Of a stretch of DNA of 64,000 nucleotides, positions 35,109 to 46,536 are shown one piece after another. Origin of the DNA: Leptodontidium sp. MPI-SDFR-AT-0119 (lineage: Eukaryota > Ascomycota > Leotiomycetes > Helotiales > Leptodontidiaceae); the NCBI GenBank assembly GCA_020726505.1, contig JAHLEZ010000007.1, forward strand, positions 1,798,001 through 1,862,000, given 5' to 3'. Each line of letters starts with the position of its first letter. The stretch's first letter is position 1. The translations under genes were made by a program, and so were the position numbers. The notes beneath the pieces are model-generated. The model saw nothing but the letters and a program-made list of their open reading frames with translations, did not search any database and had not been told where the DNA came from.

Positions 35109-38100
35109 ATGCCACCGCAATGGCCCTGGTCGCGGAAAAGCCCAGCCTCGTCGCCTGTGAAGACCTTCCCTTCAGGCATCAAGTTGATGCATGAAGGAGA
35201 GAAAGATGTAGTTGAGTAAGTAGTTCTCTGCTATCTCCATAGGCTGGACTTAGGTTTTCTGCTCAGTTGCCTTAAGCGGTTCATGGTTGCTGATTTCAAG
35301 CAGCATCATTTTCATCCACGGTCTCACTGGAGATAGAGAGAGGACATGGACAGCGAAGCATGCACCTCTCCCGTGGATCAAGACCCTCCTTCCGCCCAAT
35401 ATTTCTCATGCTCGCATATTCACCTTCGGATACGACGCCTATGTGGCAGACTGGAGAGGGGTGGTCTCGAAAAATAGCGTTGGAAACCATTCAATGAACT
35501 TGATAACAGCCGTGGCTACATACAGAGATACGGACAATACGGTCAATATTGCCAGAGAAATCTCATTGGGAGCCGAAGCTGATTGCAGCAGAATACGCGC
35601 CCTATTATTTTTGTTTGTCATAGTTTGGGTGGGCTTGTCTGTAAGGATGTAAGACGTTCTGCTTGTATGCTACCAATTTCAGCTGACAGATACAAAAGGC
35701 TTTGATAGCCTCTCGACAACGACCAGAGAGGCATCTTCAGAACATATTTCTATCTACTCGTGGAATCGCGTTTCTTGGAAGCCCCCACAGCGGCGCTGGC
35801 CTGGCTGAGTGGGGAAGCAAGCTTGCAAAATCAATTGGGCTGCTTAAGCAGACAAATGCTCAGATTGTAGCGGTTCTTGAAACCGAGTCCGAGGTTCTTG
35901 CGCGTATCCAGGACAATTTCCATACCATGATTAGGTCACGCGAACAGCACGGTCTTTCTCCAATCTGGATTACCTGCTTTTATGAGGAATTGCCTTTGAC
36001 TGGCGTCGGAATCGTGAGTAAAACCATCCAGTAATCCCAGCTATGCGCATGGCTTATTTTCTAGGTTGTTCCTCACCACTCAGCCGTGATACCAGGTTAT
36101 ACTGGCATAGGGATACACAAACATCATAGGGATATGACAAAATTCGAGAGAGACGATGATCCGGGGTTTCTCGCTATTGTCGGAGAGCTTCGTCGTTGGA
36201 TAAGAGAGTTGACCATCGCAACTGCCAAGCCAATACCAACTGCGGTATCCTCCCAGAAGGCCCTACAAGAAGAGAGAAGAGATGCAGACGCGCAGATCGA
36301 GCATGAACAATGTATGTTCTGAAGACACGAGTGACCTGTTACTCAGCTAACCTACCAAAGCACCGTCATTTCAGTCGAGCAAGATTTCTGCTCGTAATTC
36401 GCTCATAAGCCCAAACATGCAGCAAACATTCTACAGCAACGTAGACCGGAGAACTGTTGGTAATTTTGTTACGCGACAAGAGGTGCAACAAGAGTTGACT
36501 CGCTGGCTCCTCAATGACTCGTCACCACGTCCGGTCGTACTATGTGGTATTGGTGGCTCGGGAAAGTCTCAGCTTGCGATACAATGCTGCCGAGAGGCCG
36601 AGGAGAGTGGCTATCTAGCTACTTTGTGGGTAGACTCATCAACACCGGCATCCGTTGAACAGAGCTATAATGCCATAGCCAAGGCACTCCACAAAGACTT
36701 TGCGGACGAAGATGACATTCAAACTACAATTTCTCTCGTCCAGGATACATTACGCAGCTGGCCGCAGAGATGGCTCATGGTCTTTGACAACTATGATAAT
36801 CCCAAAGTCTTTCGAAAGAGAAGTATCAGAGAATATATCCCAGAGAGCAAAAATGGGTTTATTCTCTTCACCAGCAGACATACTGGTTTGGAGCTTCTTG
36901 GTGGCGATCGAATCTCGGTCTCCAGTATGACCAAGTCTGAAAGTCTCGACCTCTTGCTACGTAGGCCTCCGAGCAATTCAGCTGAGGAAACCGACGGCTT
37001 GGCGATAGCCGATCTCCTTGGTCATCTAGCTTTGGCACTTGACCAAGCTGGAGCATACATCCGAGCGCGAAAACTACCTTTGGAAGACTTCATTTCACAT
37101 TACGAGAAGCGGAAGGATGTAATATTCAGAGAGGTTCCAGACGACTGGGAGTATCACGATCAGAGTGGTCCGCTTAGTGTGTCCACCACATGGGAAATGT
37201 CTTTCGGTCTTATCAGTGGCGACTCCGAGACAATTGCACGGAAGAACAATTTTCTAACCCTAGCTGGGTTTTTCGACCCAAACAGGATTTCCGAGAGATA
37301 CTTCCAGGCTTACTGCGATGCGGAGAAAGTTGAGTGGATGGATCTCTTTCGGGTTGATGGTCGGTGGGACAGCTATGAGCTTGGAGACGTCCTTGCTGAG
37401 CTTCATAAGCTTTCTCTTATACATCTACCGGATCAAGAATCAGGCGAGCGAAGCTTCACCATACATCCTATTGTTTGCGACTGGCTAGTCCATCGGCGGG
37501 GAAAGACTAAACAGCAGCAGATGATTATGGAGTTGATCCACGCACTTGCGGCATTTTTGAAGTGCTCCGAAGAGGAAGAGCTCCCGCTCGATGTGAATCA
37601 GGAAACCACCTTGCATCTTGATCGATGTATTAGCCATGCGAAGGCAGCTTTTGGAAAGAGTGACAAAGAAGGTCTTGCACTTCTTCCCGAAGTTACATCT
37701 CTTTTCGCTCGATTTTATCGCAGACAGGGTCGTTACGCCGATGCTGAGTTGCTTCTCAAGCTGGCACTGGCAGAAACTGAACGAGTGCTCGGAGTACAGC
37801 ACCCCGACTCTTTGAGAGCACTTGAGAGTTTGGCAATTGTCTCTCGCAGGCAGGGTAATTACAATATCGCTGAGCATTTGTTTAAGCGGGCTTTAGCTCG
37901 AAGGCAAGAGAATCTTACATCAGGTACAATCGACACGGTGGCAAGCAAGCATCTCTCAAGCGGTCAAAGCCGAAGTCAGGGCCGAGTAGATACTCTACGG
38001 ACGATCCAGAAGCTTGCAAATGTCTACAGTGACCAGGGCCGATATGATGAAGCCGAAGATCTATTCAAGCAATCGTTCAGGGGAATGGAGGAAAATCTTG

Positions 38101-40940
38101 GTTCAAATCATCTAGAGACGGTAAGCATCGGGCAGAATCTTGCCAACGTATACCAGAAGAGAGGCCGATATGATGATGCTGAGCTACTTTACCAACGCGC
38201 TTTGGAGGTAAAAGAGACAGAGCTGGGATCTGAACATCCAGACACGTTGGGAACCGTCGAGAACCTGGCGAACGTCTATCGAAAACAGCAACGGTATATG
38301 GAGGCCGAAAAGATGTTTTCGCGGTCAGTAATGAGTAAAGAGAAGAAACTTGGACCTGATCACCCTGATACCCTACGCGCTGTGCAGAATCTTGCCAATG
38401 TCTACAGCGATCAGGAGCAATACAATCAGGCAGAAGGCCTATATCGGCGCGCATTGGAGGGGAACGAAAAGTTATTGGGAATGGAGCATCCTGACACATT
38501 GCGAACTGTGGAGAACTTGGCTAATCTCTACTCTAAGTCCTTGTCGTTTTCTTCGAGGTATCTGGACCTGAGCCTCAGTCCCGTCACCCCTAGCCCCTCG
38601 ACATTGAAATCCAATGACGTTAATAAGCCTTCTTATGATCTGGCTCAACAGCTCCTCGAACGAGCGCTAGAAGGAAACAAGAGAAAAAGGGGACTCGACC
38701 ACCCAGATACTCTGGGTACCATGGAGAACTTGGCAATCATCTATTACAGGAATCGACATTATGAAAAGGCCGAAACACTACTAAAGCAAGCACTGGCTGG
38801 GAAGGAGAAGAGGGGACAAACCCGAACTACCGATACTTTACGAACGTTGAGAAATTTGGGAAATGTGCATTATAAGCTGGGCAGGTACGACGAAGCCGAA
38901 TTGGAATATAAGCGGGTACTGGATGGCAAAGAGTCACTGGAACAGCATGACATAAGAGGGACAATCCAGAGCCTGGGCCGCATCTATCGAAAGCAAGGTA
39001 GGCCTGAGGAGGCCGACCGGTTAGCGCTCTCATTGGAGGCAGCAACACCAGAAGCACACCCAGAGAAGAAGGAAGAACAAAATACAGCATCCGTAAGGGA
39101 CGTCGCCTCCGAACCAAAGAAGTCTGACCCCTCAAATGATCTAACGGTTCCTCTGCCGCGAGGCAGATTATCTATATCAGTACATCAGGGTCGAGGGCTA
39201 CGTCCAAGCGCAGAGCCTCGCATTATTTGTCAGTTCCAAGGGGCTACATTGATATCGCCGGGTCCGATGCTTGATGGTGATATTGAAGAAATCGAAGGTG
39301 ATTCTCGCAGGGGCAAGAAACCTGAAGCGAGAAATGCCAGAGAAGATATCGATCTGGCAAAGCCGATACCCACTCCATTGAGCCTTAAGAAACGTCAGAG
39401 GAGTGAAGAAAACTCATATCAGAGAGAGCCAAAAGAAATCAGGTGGATTGTAAATCCAAAGTGGAATTGGACTGTCACATTGTACGTTACTCCAAACAAT
39501 ATGATGTTAGTTCAGGATTTCAGACTGACCTTGGCACACAGTGATGTATTTGGTAATGATACCGATATAGATATGCAAGTGTATGACCGCTCCGACCTGG
39601 ACGCAACCTTCTTGGGTTCGGTTAGCTTCCGTCCAGAGTTGATTGAACCTCTCCTCCATGATGAGAAATGGCATTCTCTTCGTTCTCATGTTGGCGGGGA
39701 AAGCCCCAACATCACCGGCAAAGTCCTTCTGAGCATCGACTTTCAGAAGACGGAAAAGAACAACTATGGTCCCGAAGACTTCCAGATCACGAAGCTCATT
39801 GGCAAGGGGACATATGGACAAGTGTATCAGATGCAAAAGAAAGACACTCATCAGCTCTACGCCGTGAAAGTATGGTCAAAGACCGCCATGGGTAGGGTGC
39901 TGAAGGGAAGTCCAAAAACCGGCGATAGCTGGTACTCGAGGCCCCTTGTTTTCAGAATGCCATTTATAGCGGATACCAAATTCTCTTTTGAGACAGAAAC
40001 AGACTTGTATATCGCCACGAACTACATGTCTGGCGGGGAATTATTCTGGCATTTGCAGAAAGAAGGACGTTTCGACGAGGACCGCTCAAGATTCTACATT
40101 GCAGAAATTGTCCTCGCGCTTCAACATCTGCATAACCACGATATCATTTACCAAGATCTCAAGCCCGAGAATATCATGCTCGATGCCACAGGCCATATCA
40201 TGCTTTGCCATTTTGGACTCTCCAAGGGTTACATGTCCCCGACCAAGGGCAGAGATATGTCGACTGGCACAACCGAAGATGTCTTTTGCGGCACGACCGA
40301 ATACCTAGCGCCAGAGGCAATTCTCGATCCAAGTAGCTGCACGAACATGGTCAACTTTTGGAGCCTGGGTGTCCTGGTCTTTGAGATGTGCTGCGGCTGG
40401 AGTCCCTTCTACGCCGAAGACACGCAACAAATGTACCAAAATATAGCGTTCGGGAAAGTGAGATTCCCACGAAACACCCTTACCGTGGAAGGACGGAACT
40501 TTGTCAAAGGGCTACTGAATCGCAACCCTAGCCATCGCCTTGGATCGACTAGTGGTACAGAGGAGTTGAAACGTCATCCTTGGTTTGTTGCTACAGATTG
40601 GAACGCTGTTGCTCAAAAGCGAATCACTCCCCCTTTTATGCCGCGAATTTTGCCTGTCACCGATATCTCCGAGAAAGTCTTCGCCTTTGAAGGATCTTCC
40701 GATCTGGCAAGCAGAACAGCTGCATTGGCTGCTGGTGTTTCGTTATCGACTCCTCTGTCGCCCAGCATGCAAGCTAATTTCAAAGGTTTTACGTTTGTTG
40801 ATGAAGCAACTATGGATGAACATGTATATCAGCGACCAAATGAGTTTGATGGTAACGAGCTGCGCAATGGGAGGATGGACGGAGTAATGAGGACGGATGA
40901 CGATGAACGGTATAATTTACATCTATTCGATGGTACTTAG
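35109..40940 (+). CDS. NLR-like protein: SesB hydrolase / NB-ARC / TPR fused to a C2 and Sch9-like AGC pseudokinase
   Basis: Seven exons: 35109-35215, 35301-35541, 35589-35648, 35699-36013, 36065-36311, 36361-39481, 39542-40940, giving 1829 residues. The last intron is 60 nt and in frame. SesB-like alpha/beta hydrolase (about 35-290): IIFIHGLTGDRE, CHSLGGLVCKD (Ser128) and GIHKHHRDMTKF. NB-ARC (about 345-620): P-loop CGIGGSGKSQ (386-393) and Walker B WLMVFDN. TPRs (about 765-1215) follow a repeating HPDTL...NLANVY pattern. Then a linker, a C2 domain (about 1258-1430; GRLSISVHQGRGLRPS) and an AGC kinase fold (about 1442-1718) with GKGTYGQVY, CGTTEYLAPE and EMCCGWSPFYAEDTQQMY. An AGC tail with FKGFTFVDE ends it. 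The C2-kinase part closely follows the nutrient kinase Sch9/SckA. The kinase is degraded: HFG for DFG (His1587), YQD for HRD, alpha-C Glu segment gone, Asn1635 for the alpha-F Asp. Hydrolase-NB-ARC-TPR is a known fungal allorecognition layout; the kinase end is not part of it. Confidence 0.85.
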
Positions 40941-41582
40941 TTCGATATGTAATTTGAAATGATAATTACATATATCTACTTCGTATATAGAACATTATGG
41001 CACCGTAGGTGGAACGGGCTGTACTGTACTCCGTATATATGTAAGCGAATGCTACCCTGTCAACACTCTTTGTTTCCCAGGCTTCTAAAACAAATCTTCT
41101 TTAAGATATTGAGGTAAAGAATGCAGTGAGGTCGATTTGCGAGAAATCAACTTGCAGGTACCTTCTAGAGCATTTTGGTGGGTTCAGCACTACCCCGCTA
41201 CACCCCACCCCCACCGGAGCCCCTTTCCCACTCTTTAGAGATCGTATTCTCGTGGACCAATTAATTGCGAAGGAAGATCCCAGATCTGCACGTTGAGCGA
41301 TTGGAGTATTACTGCTGATTAAGGAGAGCTCCAATTTTACGTGGCAGCGAAGTATGCGTGGAAACTCTCATTGTCTCACAACACTTCCCACCGGAGAATT
41401 ATCATAAACAACGCCACAAAGGGACATGTTCTCCTCTTCGTCGTAACCGGGAACAATGTTGAACTCTGCTAAGATTCAAAATGTTTGATCGGAATGGAAG
41501 TCGGTTGATATACCGATATGGTGCTGAGAAGCTCTGAGTTGAACCATGGGGAGCGAATGAATTCCGAATCCGAGCGACGAAG
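40941..41582. other. Intergenic region before the Helitron helicase
   Basis: No convincing gene. A 77-codon minus frame (41101-41334) resembles nothing known. The 5' end of the Helitron may lie here, but a reliable TC terminus could not be placed by eye. Confidence 0.4.
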
Positions 41583-43985
41583 ATGAGTTCCACGCCGACG
41601 GAAGACTGGGCTCTTCAAGAACCAGCGCCTTCAGAAGTCAACATCTCACTCTCTAACAAGGTCAGCCCTGAACCCCCTCTGAATGCACTGGACGGTATCA
41701 TCTCTGCAGAAATTCCAGATGAGCGTCAGCATCCAGCACTCCGAGCAGTGGTCCTTCAAACTAATATGCATCACCAAATCACCACAATCGCGCCGTCTCC
41801 CGCTGCAACAAGAGCGGTCGTTGCATCTACGGCTTTCCTCATCGGCAAAGAGCAGTCCTTCATGTCTGACTTGCTTTGGCACTTCCGCCAGCAGCGCGAG
41901 CCTGTGATCAACAATTTGACATACACAGACTTCTACGCCCAGTACTACTTCACAACGCAGGACCGAGACCGTCCCTTTGGTCCTAATCAATGGATCATCC
42001 GCAATATGCAAACTCGACGTGGTCTGCGACGAAAGGTTCTAATTCGACGACAACAAGGGGCCAAGGTAGTAACACGCATACACTTAATCCCCCCGAGGAT
42101 CGGCGAGCTGTTCTAATTATGCGTCCTCCTCCAACATCGACTAGCATCGGGATTCGAAGACCTCCGAACCATCCACAATCGGCTCTATTCCACTTATCAA
42201 GAAGCTACCACAGCATTGGGGCTCTTTAAAGATGAATCAGAGGCAGTACGTGCCATGCGAGAAGCGTGGTCGCTTACTGCCGACCCGGCCAATTGCGATT
42301 TCTTTTCTCTCATTTGCTTTCGACCTTCCAACACCAGCCATCACGCTTTGGGAAACATTTAGAGAACCCTTGTCAGCAGACTTTGCGCTTAACAATAACG
42401 AAGACGAAGCTAATCGGCTCACACTGCAGACCATCTCCCGACACCTACAAAGCCAGGGAGCCAGCCTGGTACAGTTCGGACTAGCTGAGCAAGCACGAGT
42501 TGATTGCGAGGTGAACTTGGAATAGGATGCCTTCTTGCACCGTCGAGATGCGCTGCTTGAACAGAGTCAGGAGTCTTATCACATGATGAACACGGAACAA
42601 CGACATATCTTTGATCAAATCGATAACGCTATTGGAAGTGGAGGCTATTTCTTCCTCGACGGCAAAGCTGGACGAGGAAAGACTTTCTCAGTCAACGCCA
42701 TCTACAATCGGATCCGGGGCCAGGGCCGTATCTCTTGCATCACTGGCACAACTGCTTTAAGTGTGACACTCTACGAGAGAGGACGAACAGCTCACTCGAT
42801 GTTTGGCATTCCTGTGAATAAGAGCGCTTCCAACCTGGTTTCAAAGATCTCTGCCTTCTCTGGACGGGCAGAGGTACTGAAACGAGAAGATCTAATCGTG
42901 TGGGAAGAGTTTCCTATGGCTAACAAGGCGGCAATCGAATGTGTGGATTTTTTGCTCCGACAAATCATGAAAAATGAGCTCCCATTTGGAAACAAGACCT
43001 TTCTTACTCTTGGCGACTTCCGCCAGTTAACACCTGTCCTCCGCGATGTTACGGCCCCATGACAGCTCGATTCGATCCTCATGCCTCTGGACGAATTTCC
43101 AGATCTTACGATTAACGCAGCCAATTCGAAATGCGGGAGGTCCTGCCTACTCAGACTGGGTTGATCAGGTCGGAGACGGGGTTCCTCCCTTCGACAGTTG
43201 CATCTCGCTCGGCCATCTCTCCCAAGTCCAGTCGTTAGACGATGCAGCAGATTACTTATTCCCACCTGATATCCTTGCAAACCCGGAACAGGCAACCTTC
43301 TACTCCTTTCTCAATCCCCTTAACGTGTGTGTTGACGAGTTTAACCAGCTGATGATGAGTCGCATGTCCGAAACGGAAGGTATATATTCAAATCCTCGCC
43401 TCTAAACTCCTTGAACACGTATCCCAAGACTTATGTGTCTATGTTCTAGCTACGTATCTCAGTTACGACTGCGTAAAGGAAGTGGAGAATCCTGCTAATC
43501 AACTACCATCCGCCGTCGAATCGGACAACATTACAATGTTAAATGAACCAGGCGTGCCACCACACAAACTGCAATTAAAAGTTGGAGCAATATGCAGCAT
43601 CATGCGCAATATGTCTATCGAGAAAGGCTTGGTTAAGAATGCACGAGTTTGCATTCTCGAGCTCTACTGGTATATTGTGCAAGTGGAACTACTACACTCG
43701 GCCTCACTACTCACTGACGACCAATGCTTTTACCTTCCCCGCATTAACTTTGACTTCCACCCACAACATACCAGTTGGACGGTGGAACAGCGTCAGTTCC
43801 CTCTCCGCCTGTCCTACGCAACCACATTCAATAGCTGCCAAGAACTAACCCTAGACAAAGTCGTCCTTGACTTGACTAACCCAGTCTTTGCCCACGGCCA
43901 GCTATATACCAGCCTGTCTCTAGTCCGTCGCAGCTCTGACATCCGTGTGCTCCTCGCACCTGAGAACGATAATTGTGAGACGGTT
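41583..43985 (+). pseudogene. Helitron Pif1-like helicase pseudogene
   Basis: The C-terminal helicase half of a fungal Helitron Rep/Helicase is recognisable. Upstream are RRKVLIRRQQGAKVVTRIH and GFEDLRTIHNRLYSTYQEAT. Walker A follows as FLDGKAGRGKTF (about 42655-42690), then CITGTTALS, GRTAHSMFGIPV and TLGDFRQLTPV. Further on are LTQPIRNAGGPAYSDWVDQV, GVPPHKLQLKVGAICSIMRN, FPLRLSYATTFNSCQELTLD and FAHGQLYTSLSLVRR. Stops at 42114-42116, 42523-42525 and near 43060, plus frameshifts near 42300 and 43400, break it. The reading ends at a 33-C homopolymer. The Rep nuclease half is absent, so the element could not move itself. Confidence 0.85.
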
Positions 43986-43990
43986 AATGT

Positions 43991-43994
<4 letters not shown>

Positions 43995-44027
<33 letters not shown>
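43995..44027 (+). repeat. Poly(C) homopolymer of 33 bases
   Basis: An uninterrupted run of 33 C follows the helicase remnant directly. Read in frame it would give polyproline, which is not a protein feature here. The length suggests slippage, or an assembly artefact at a junction. Confidence 0.9.
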
Positions 44028-44117
44028 AGCTTTTCCTGCCGCCAGAAACTATATAAGGCAATACCTTCATGTTCTTCACTACTTTTGCCGTGCGATCGTC
44101 GTAGATTATTCACGCAA

Positions 44118-44335
44118 TTAGGATACAGTTCCGTGGATACTCTCTGCGTGATTCTGGAGATGCTGCTTGTGCTGCAGCTCCATTCGACAGACCTTGCACC
44201 GGAGCCGATGTCCTTCTTTAATATAAGCCAAATACTTCCGCTTAAAGTGCTTCGTCAAGTCTCCCGGACTAGCAAGCTTATACGTACGCTTCTTAGCTGC
44301 AAGTTCTGTTCTCCTAAGCAAAGGAAGCAAGTAAT
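44118..44335 (-). pseudogene. C-terminal zinc-finger tail of a DUF3435 (FluG-annotated) protein
   Basis: The minus strand reads KLASPGDLTKHFKRKYLAYI, then CKVCRMELQHKQHLQNHAESIHG and a stop. In another frame just upstream is CFLCLG. C-x2-C, SPGDLTKHFKRKHL and a final CxxC...HLQNHAxxIHG are the tail of a family of transposon-borne fungal proteins, often mislabelled FluG-domain proteins, related to DUF3435 recombinases. Only the tail remains and it is frameshifted. It sits in opposite orientation to the Helitron helicase. Confidence 0.6.
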
Positions 44336-44830
44336 AGTACTTTTCTTTATAAACACTATTAATATAGTATTACTTAACGCTTGCTTCTTAGCCTTAGCGG
44401 CTATTAGCTACGGATTAGTTACCTTCGACGGCGTCAAACTTGCCTTTAATAAAGACGGCCTCGCGCGTGGTCAGGCACCGGCTCCCCCTTCTTGGAAGTA
44501 GTAATAGGCAACTATTATATCGATAGCCGCATTACGATAACGGAACTCCTCTTTTATAATCGTTCCCAGGAGCATTATTATTACTAGCCAGAAATAGACA
44601 AAAGTTCTGACACACTAAAGCTCCCAGGTCGATACGCGCGAGAAGTAGAGTGACTCGGGTCCGCGAAGCTTTCAGCTCTCCTGACTATGAAGGCATAGTG
44701 GTGTCTTTCAACCAGAGGGTAAAGCACTTGCCCCCTATTCAATTCTCTAGAAAATAAACCAAAATTGCGCGCTACACATAAAAAAGCTAGCGGTAATTAG
44801 AATTGAGCCTATAGTCTGCATTCTCAATTA
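44336..44830. other. Intergenic region, nothing recognisable
   Basis: AT-rich at first, then mixed composition; no gene or clear repeat end was identified. Confidence 0.4.
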
Positions 44831-45853
44831 TGGCTTCCTCAACTTCGAGAGACTCCATTCCGGCCCGACGGCATGTCAAGATAACTTCGCCAACATTTCC
44901 TTAAAGACAGACGCAGGGTCTTGCTTTGGCAAGACTGTTTTCATCACAGGTGCCGCCGCTGGTATTGGACAGGCCAGTGCTGTTCTGTTTGCCACTGCGG
45001 GAGCGGATCGAATTACCCTTGCGGATTATATCGATGCTACCATCACGCGTATCAGCGCTCTAAAGGCCGCTGGAAAGCCTGTTCCAGAGATCATCATTCT
45101 GAGCATCGACGTTCGCAATGTTCAGAGCATCGAGGCTGGGCTCGGGGAGATGACCGCCCACTGGGGACACATTGACATTCTCATCAATAATCCAGGAAAT
45201 TTACCGGAGGCTGAGATCCAGTCCCCATCTCTCGCTGCCAAAGACATAGAACTTTGGAGGTTTACTTGGGAATCCCATATCAAAGGCACCTACTCGGTCA
45301 CTCGAGCGCTAATCCCTTTACTCCTTCAAGGGACAGACATGACCGTGGTCAATGTGACTTCCATCGGTCTACCCGTGGCAACACTAGGAGCTCGCAGATA
45401 TTAGCTGTCCAGACAGTCTATTGAATCATTATCCGAGGACCTCGTGCTTACCTGCGGAAAAGAAGGCCTGTTGGCCTACTCCATGTATGCAGGGCCGAAG
45501 ACGATGTATGTGTATGAGAATTCGAGGTTTGCGAATGACGAAGGTACGTTGAACAACCGACCAATCTTGACCTGCTCGATGCAAGCTAGAACTGAGCCGA
45601 ATTTAAAGTGGCTTTTGGTGACGAGCAAGTTGAGCATGCTAGCGATCTCCTCGTCTCCCTCACGAGCAAGCGGCGCGAATGGCTGTTTGGGAGGAAAATC
45701 AGCTCTGCTTGGAGCATGCGCGAGTTGCTGGCTCGTAAAAGTGAGATAATCCGCGACGATCTTTTGAAGAACGACCTCTCTTTCAAAACGCTGGTTCGCG
45801 ATACCAAGCAGGCAGATCAGAGAATTCGAGGAGTCCCCCGAAGCAGTTACTGA
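44831..45853 (+). pseudogene. Short-chain dehydrogenase pseudogene
   Basis: From 44904 one frame reads GKTVFITGAAAGIGQASAVL (cofactor loop), LADYID, SIDVRN, HIDILINNPGN and VTSIGLPVATLG. The catalytic YxxxK is damaged: Tyr is followed by TAG (45402-45404) where Gln is usual, and the Lys has become Arg. Further on the frame reads ESLSEDLVLTCGKEGLLAYS. The C-terminal RREWLFGRKISSAW and KSEIIRDDLLKNDL typical of this subfamily appear only in a different frame (about 45675-45780). So there is one nonsense change, at least one frameshift and active-site erosion. The NAG motif is altered to NPG. Confidence 0.8.
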
Positions 45854-46536
45854 TTCAGCGAGCACATGACATGGTCATGAGTCTTCTAACGAGGAATTTT
45901 GCCTGTAATCTAGATATTAGTATCAGGACTAGTTGAGATTCACAATTCGGATCAGAACTTTGGCCCCTCAGAGCTCGCTCCTCTGCCAGTGGGCAGGGCA
46001 GGATATTCCCACAATCAAAGACTCTCCAAGACGCTCTCTTTGTGTTTCTGTCTCCAGTTCTCGTCTCGTATCTTGTCCAATATAATGTACAGATCGAATA
46101 TGCATAAGCAGTTCCCGTGGTAGTGCCGGGCCGGCATTTTGGGTTCGATTGGCTTCGGTATTTCATGTTGTGCCGATGTCCTGCTGGGGGGCCGGGCCGT
46201 TGAGGCTGCGACGTGCGGAAGGTGAGTAGGAGGCGTGGCGGCTTGCAGGAGCGGCGCCAAGAAGCTATTCCCAAAGCAGCCAACAATATCGGATTGGTCA
46301 AGCAAGCGACAGGTGGCTTAGGGGTTCCCAAAAGGGACTACAATACAGGATTGGTTACCCAGGGAGAGCATCCTCAGTGAAGATGTAACAAAAAAAATCA
46401 AATGACATTCCATTAGCGGAGATATGATATGGAATAAATAATTCACCCTTTCCTTCCACTCAAACACAGATAAAACAAAAAATCCGGTATTCTTTCCTCG
46501 TCAACTTCGACTTCGTTCTCATCAACAACCGGTAAG
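45854..46536. other. Intergenic region, likely promoter of the downstream SDR
   Basis: Overlapping minus-strand frames at 45855-46331 have no recognisable content. Nothing else is seen. Confidence 0.4.

Noticed and set aside
36312..36360. A gene boundary between the SesB-like hydrolase and NB-ARC
   Set aside because: A 49-nt intron with GTATGT donor, GCTAAC branch site and AAAG acceptor joins the two in frame, and this domain order is standard in fungal NLR-like genes.
39482..39541. Treating the 60-nt stretch in the C2 domain as protein
   Set aside because: It starts GTACGT and ends CACAG, interrupts the C2 strand pattern relative to Sch9 proteins, and its removal joins FDVFGNDTDIDMQVYDR. 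It is better read as an in-frame intron.
43482..44501. A proline-rich protein reading through the C tract
   Set aside because: The polyproline comes only from the C33 homopolymer; sequence before it is Helitron helicase and after it is unrelated.
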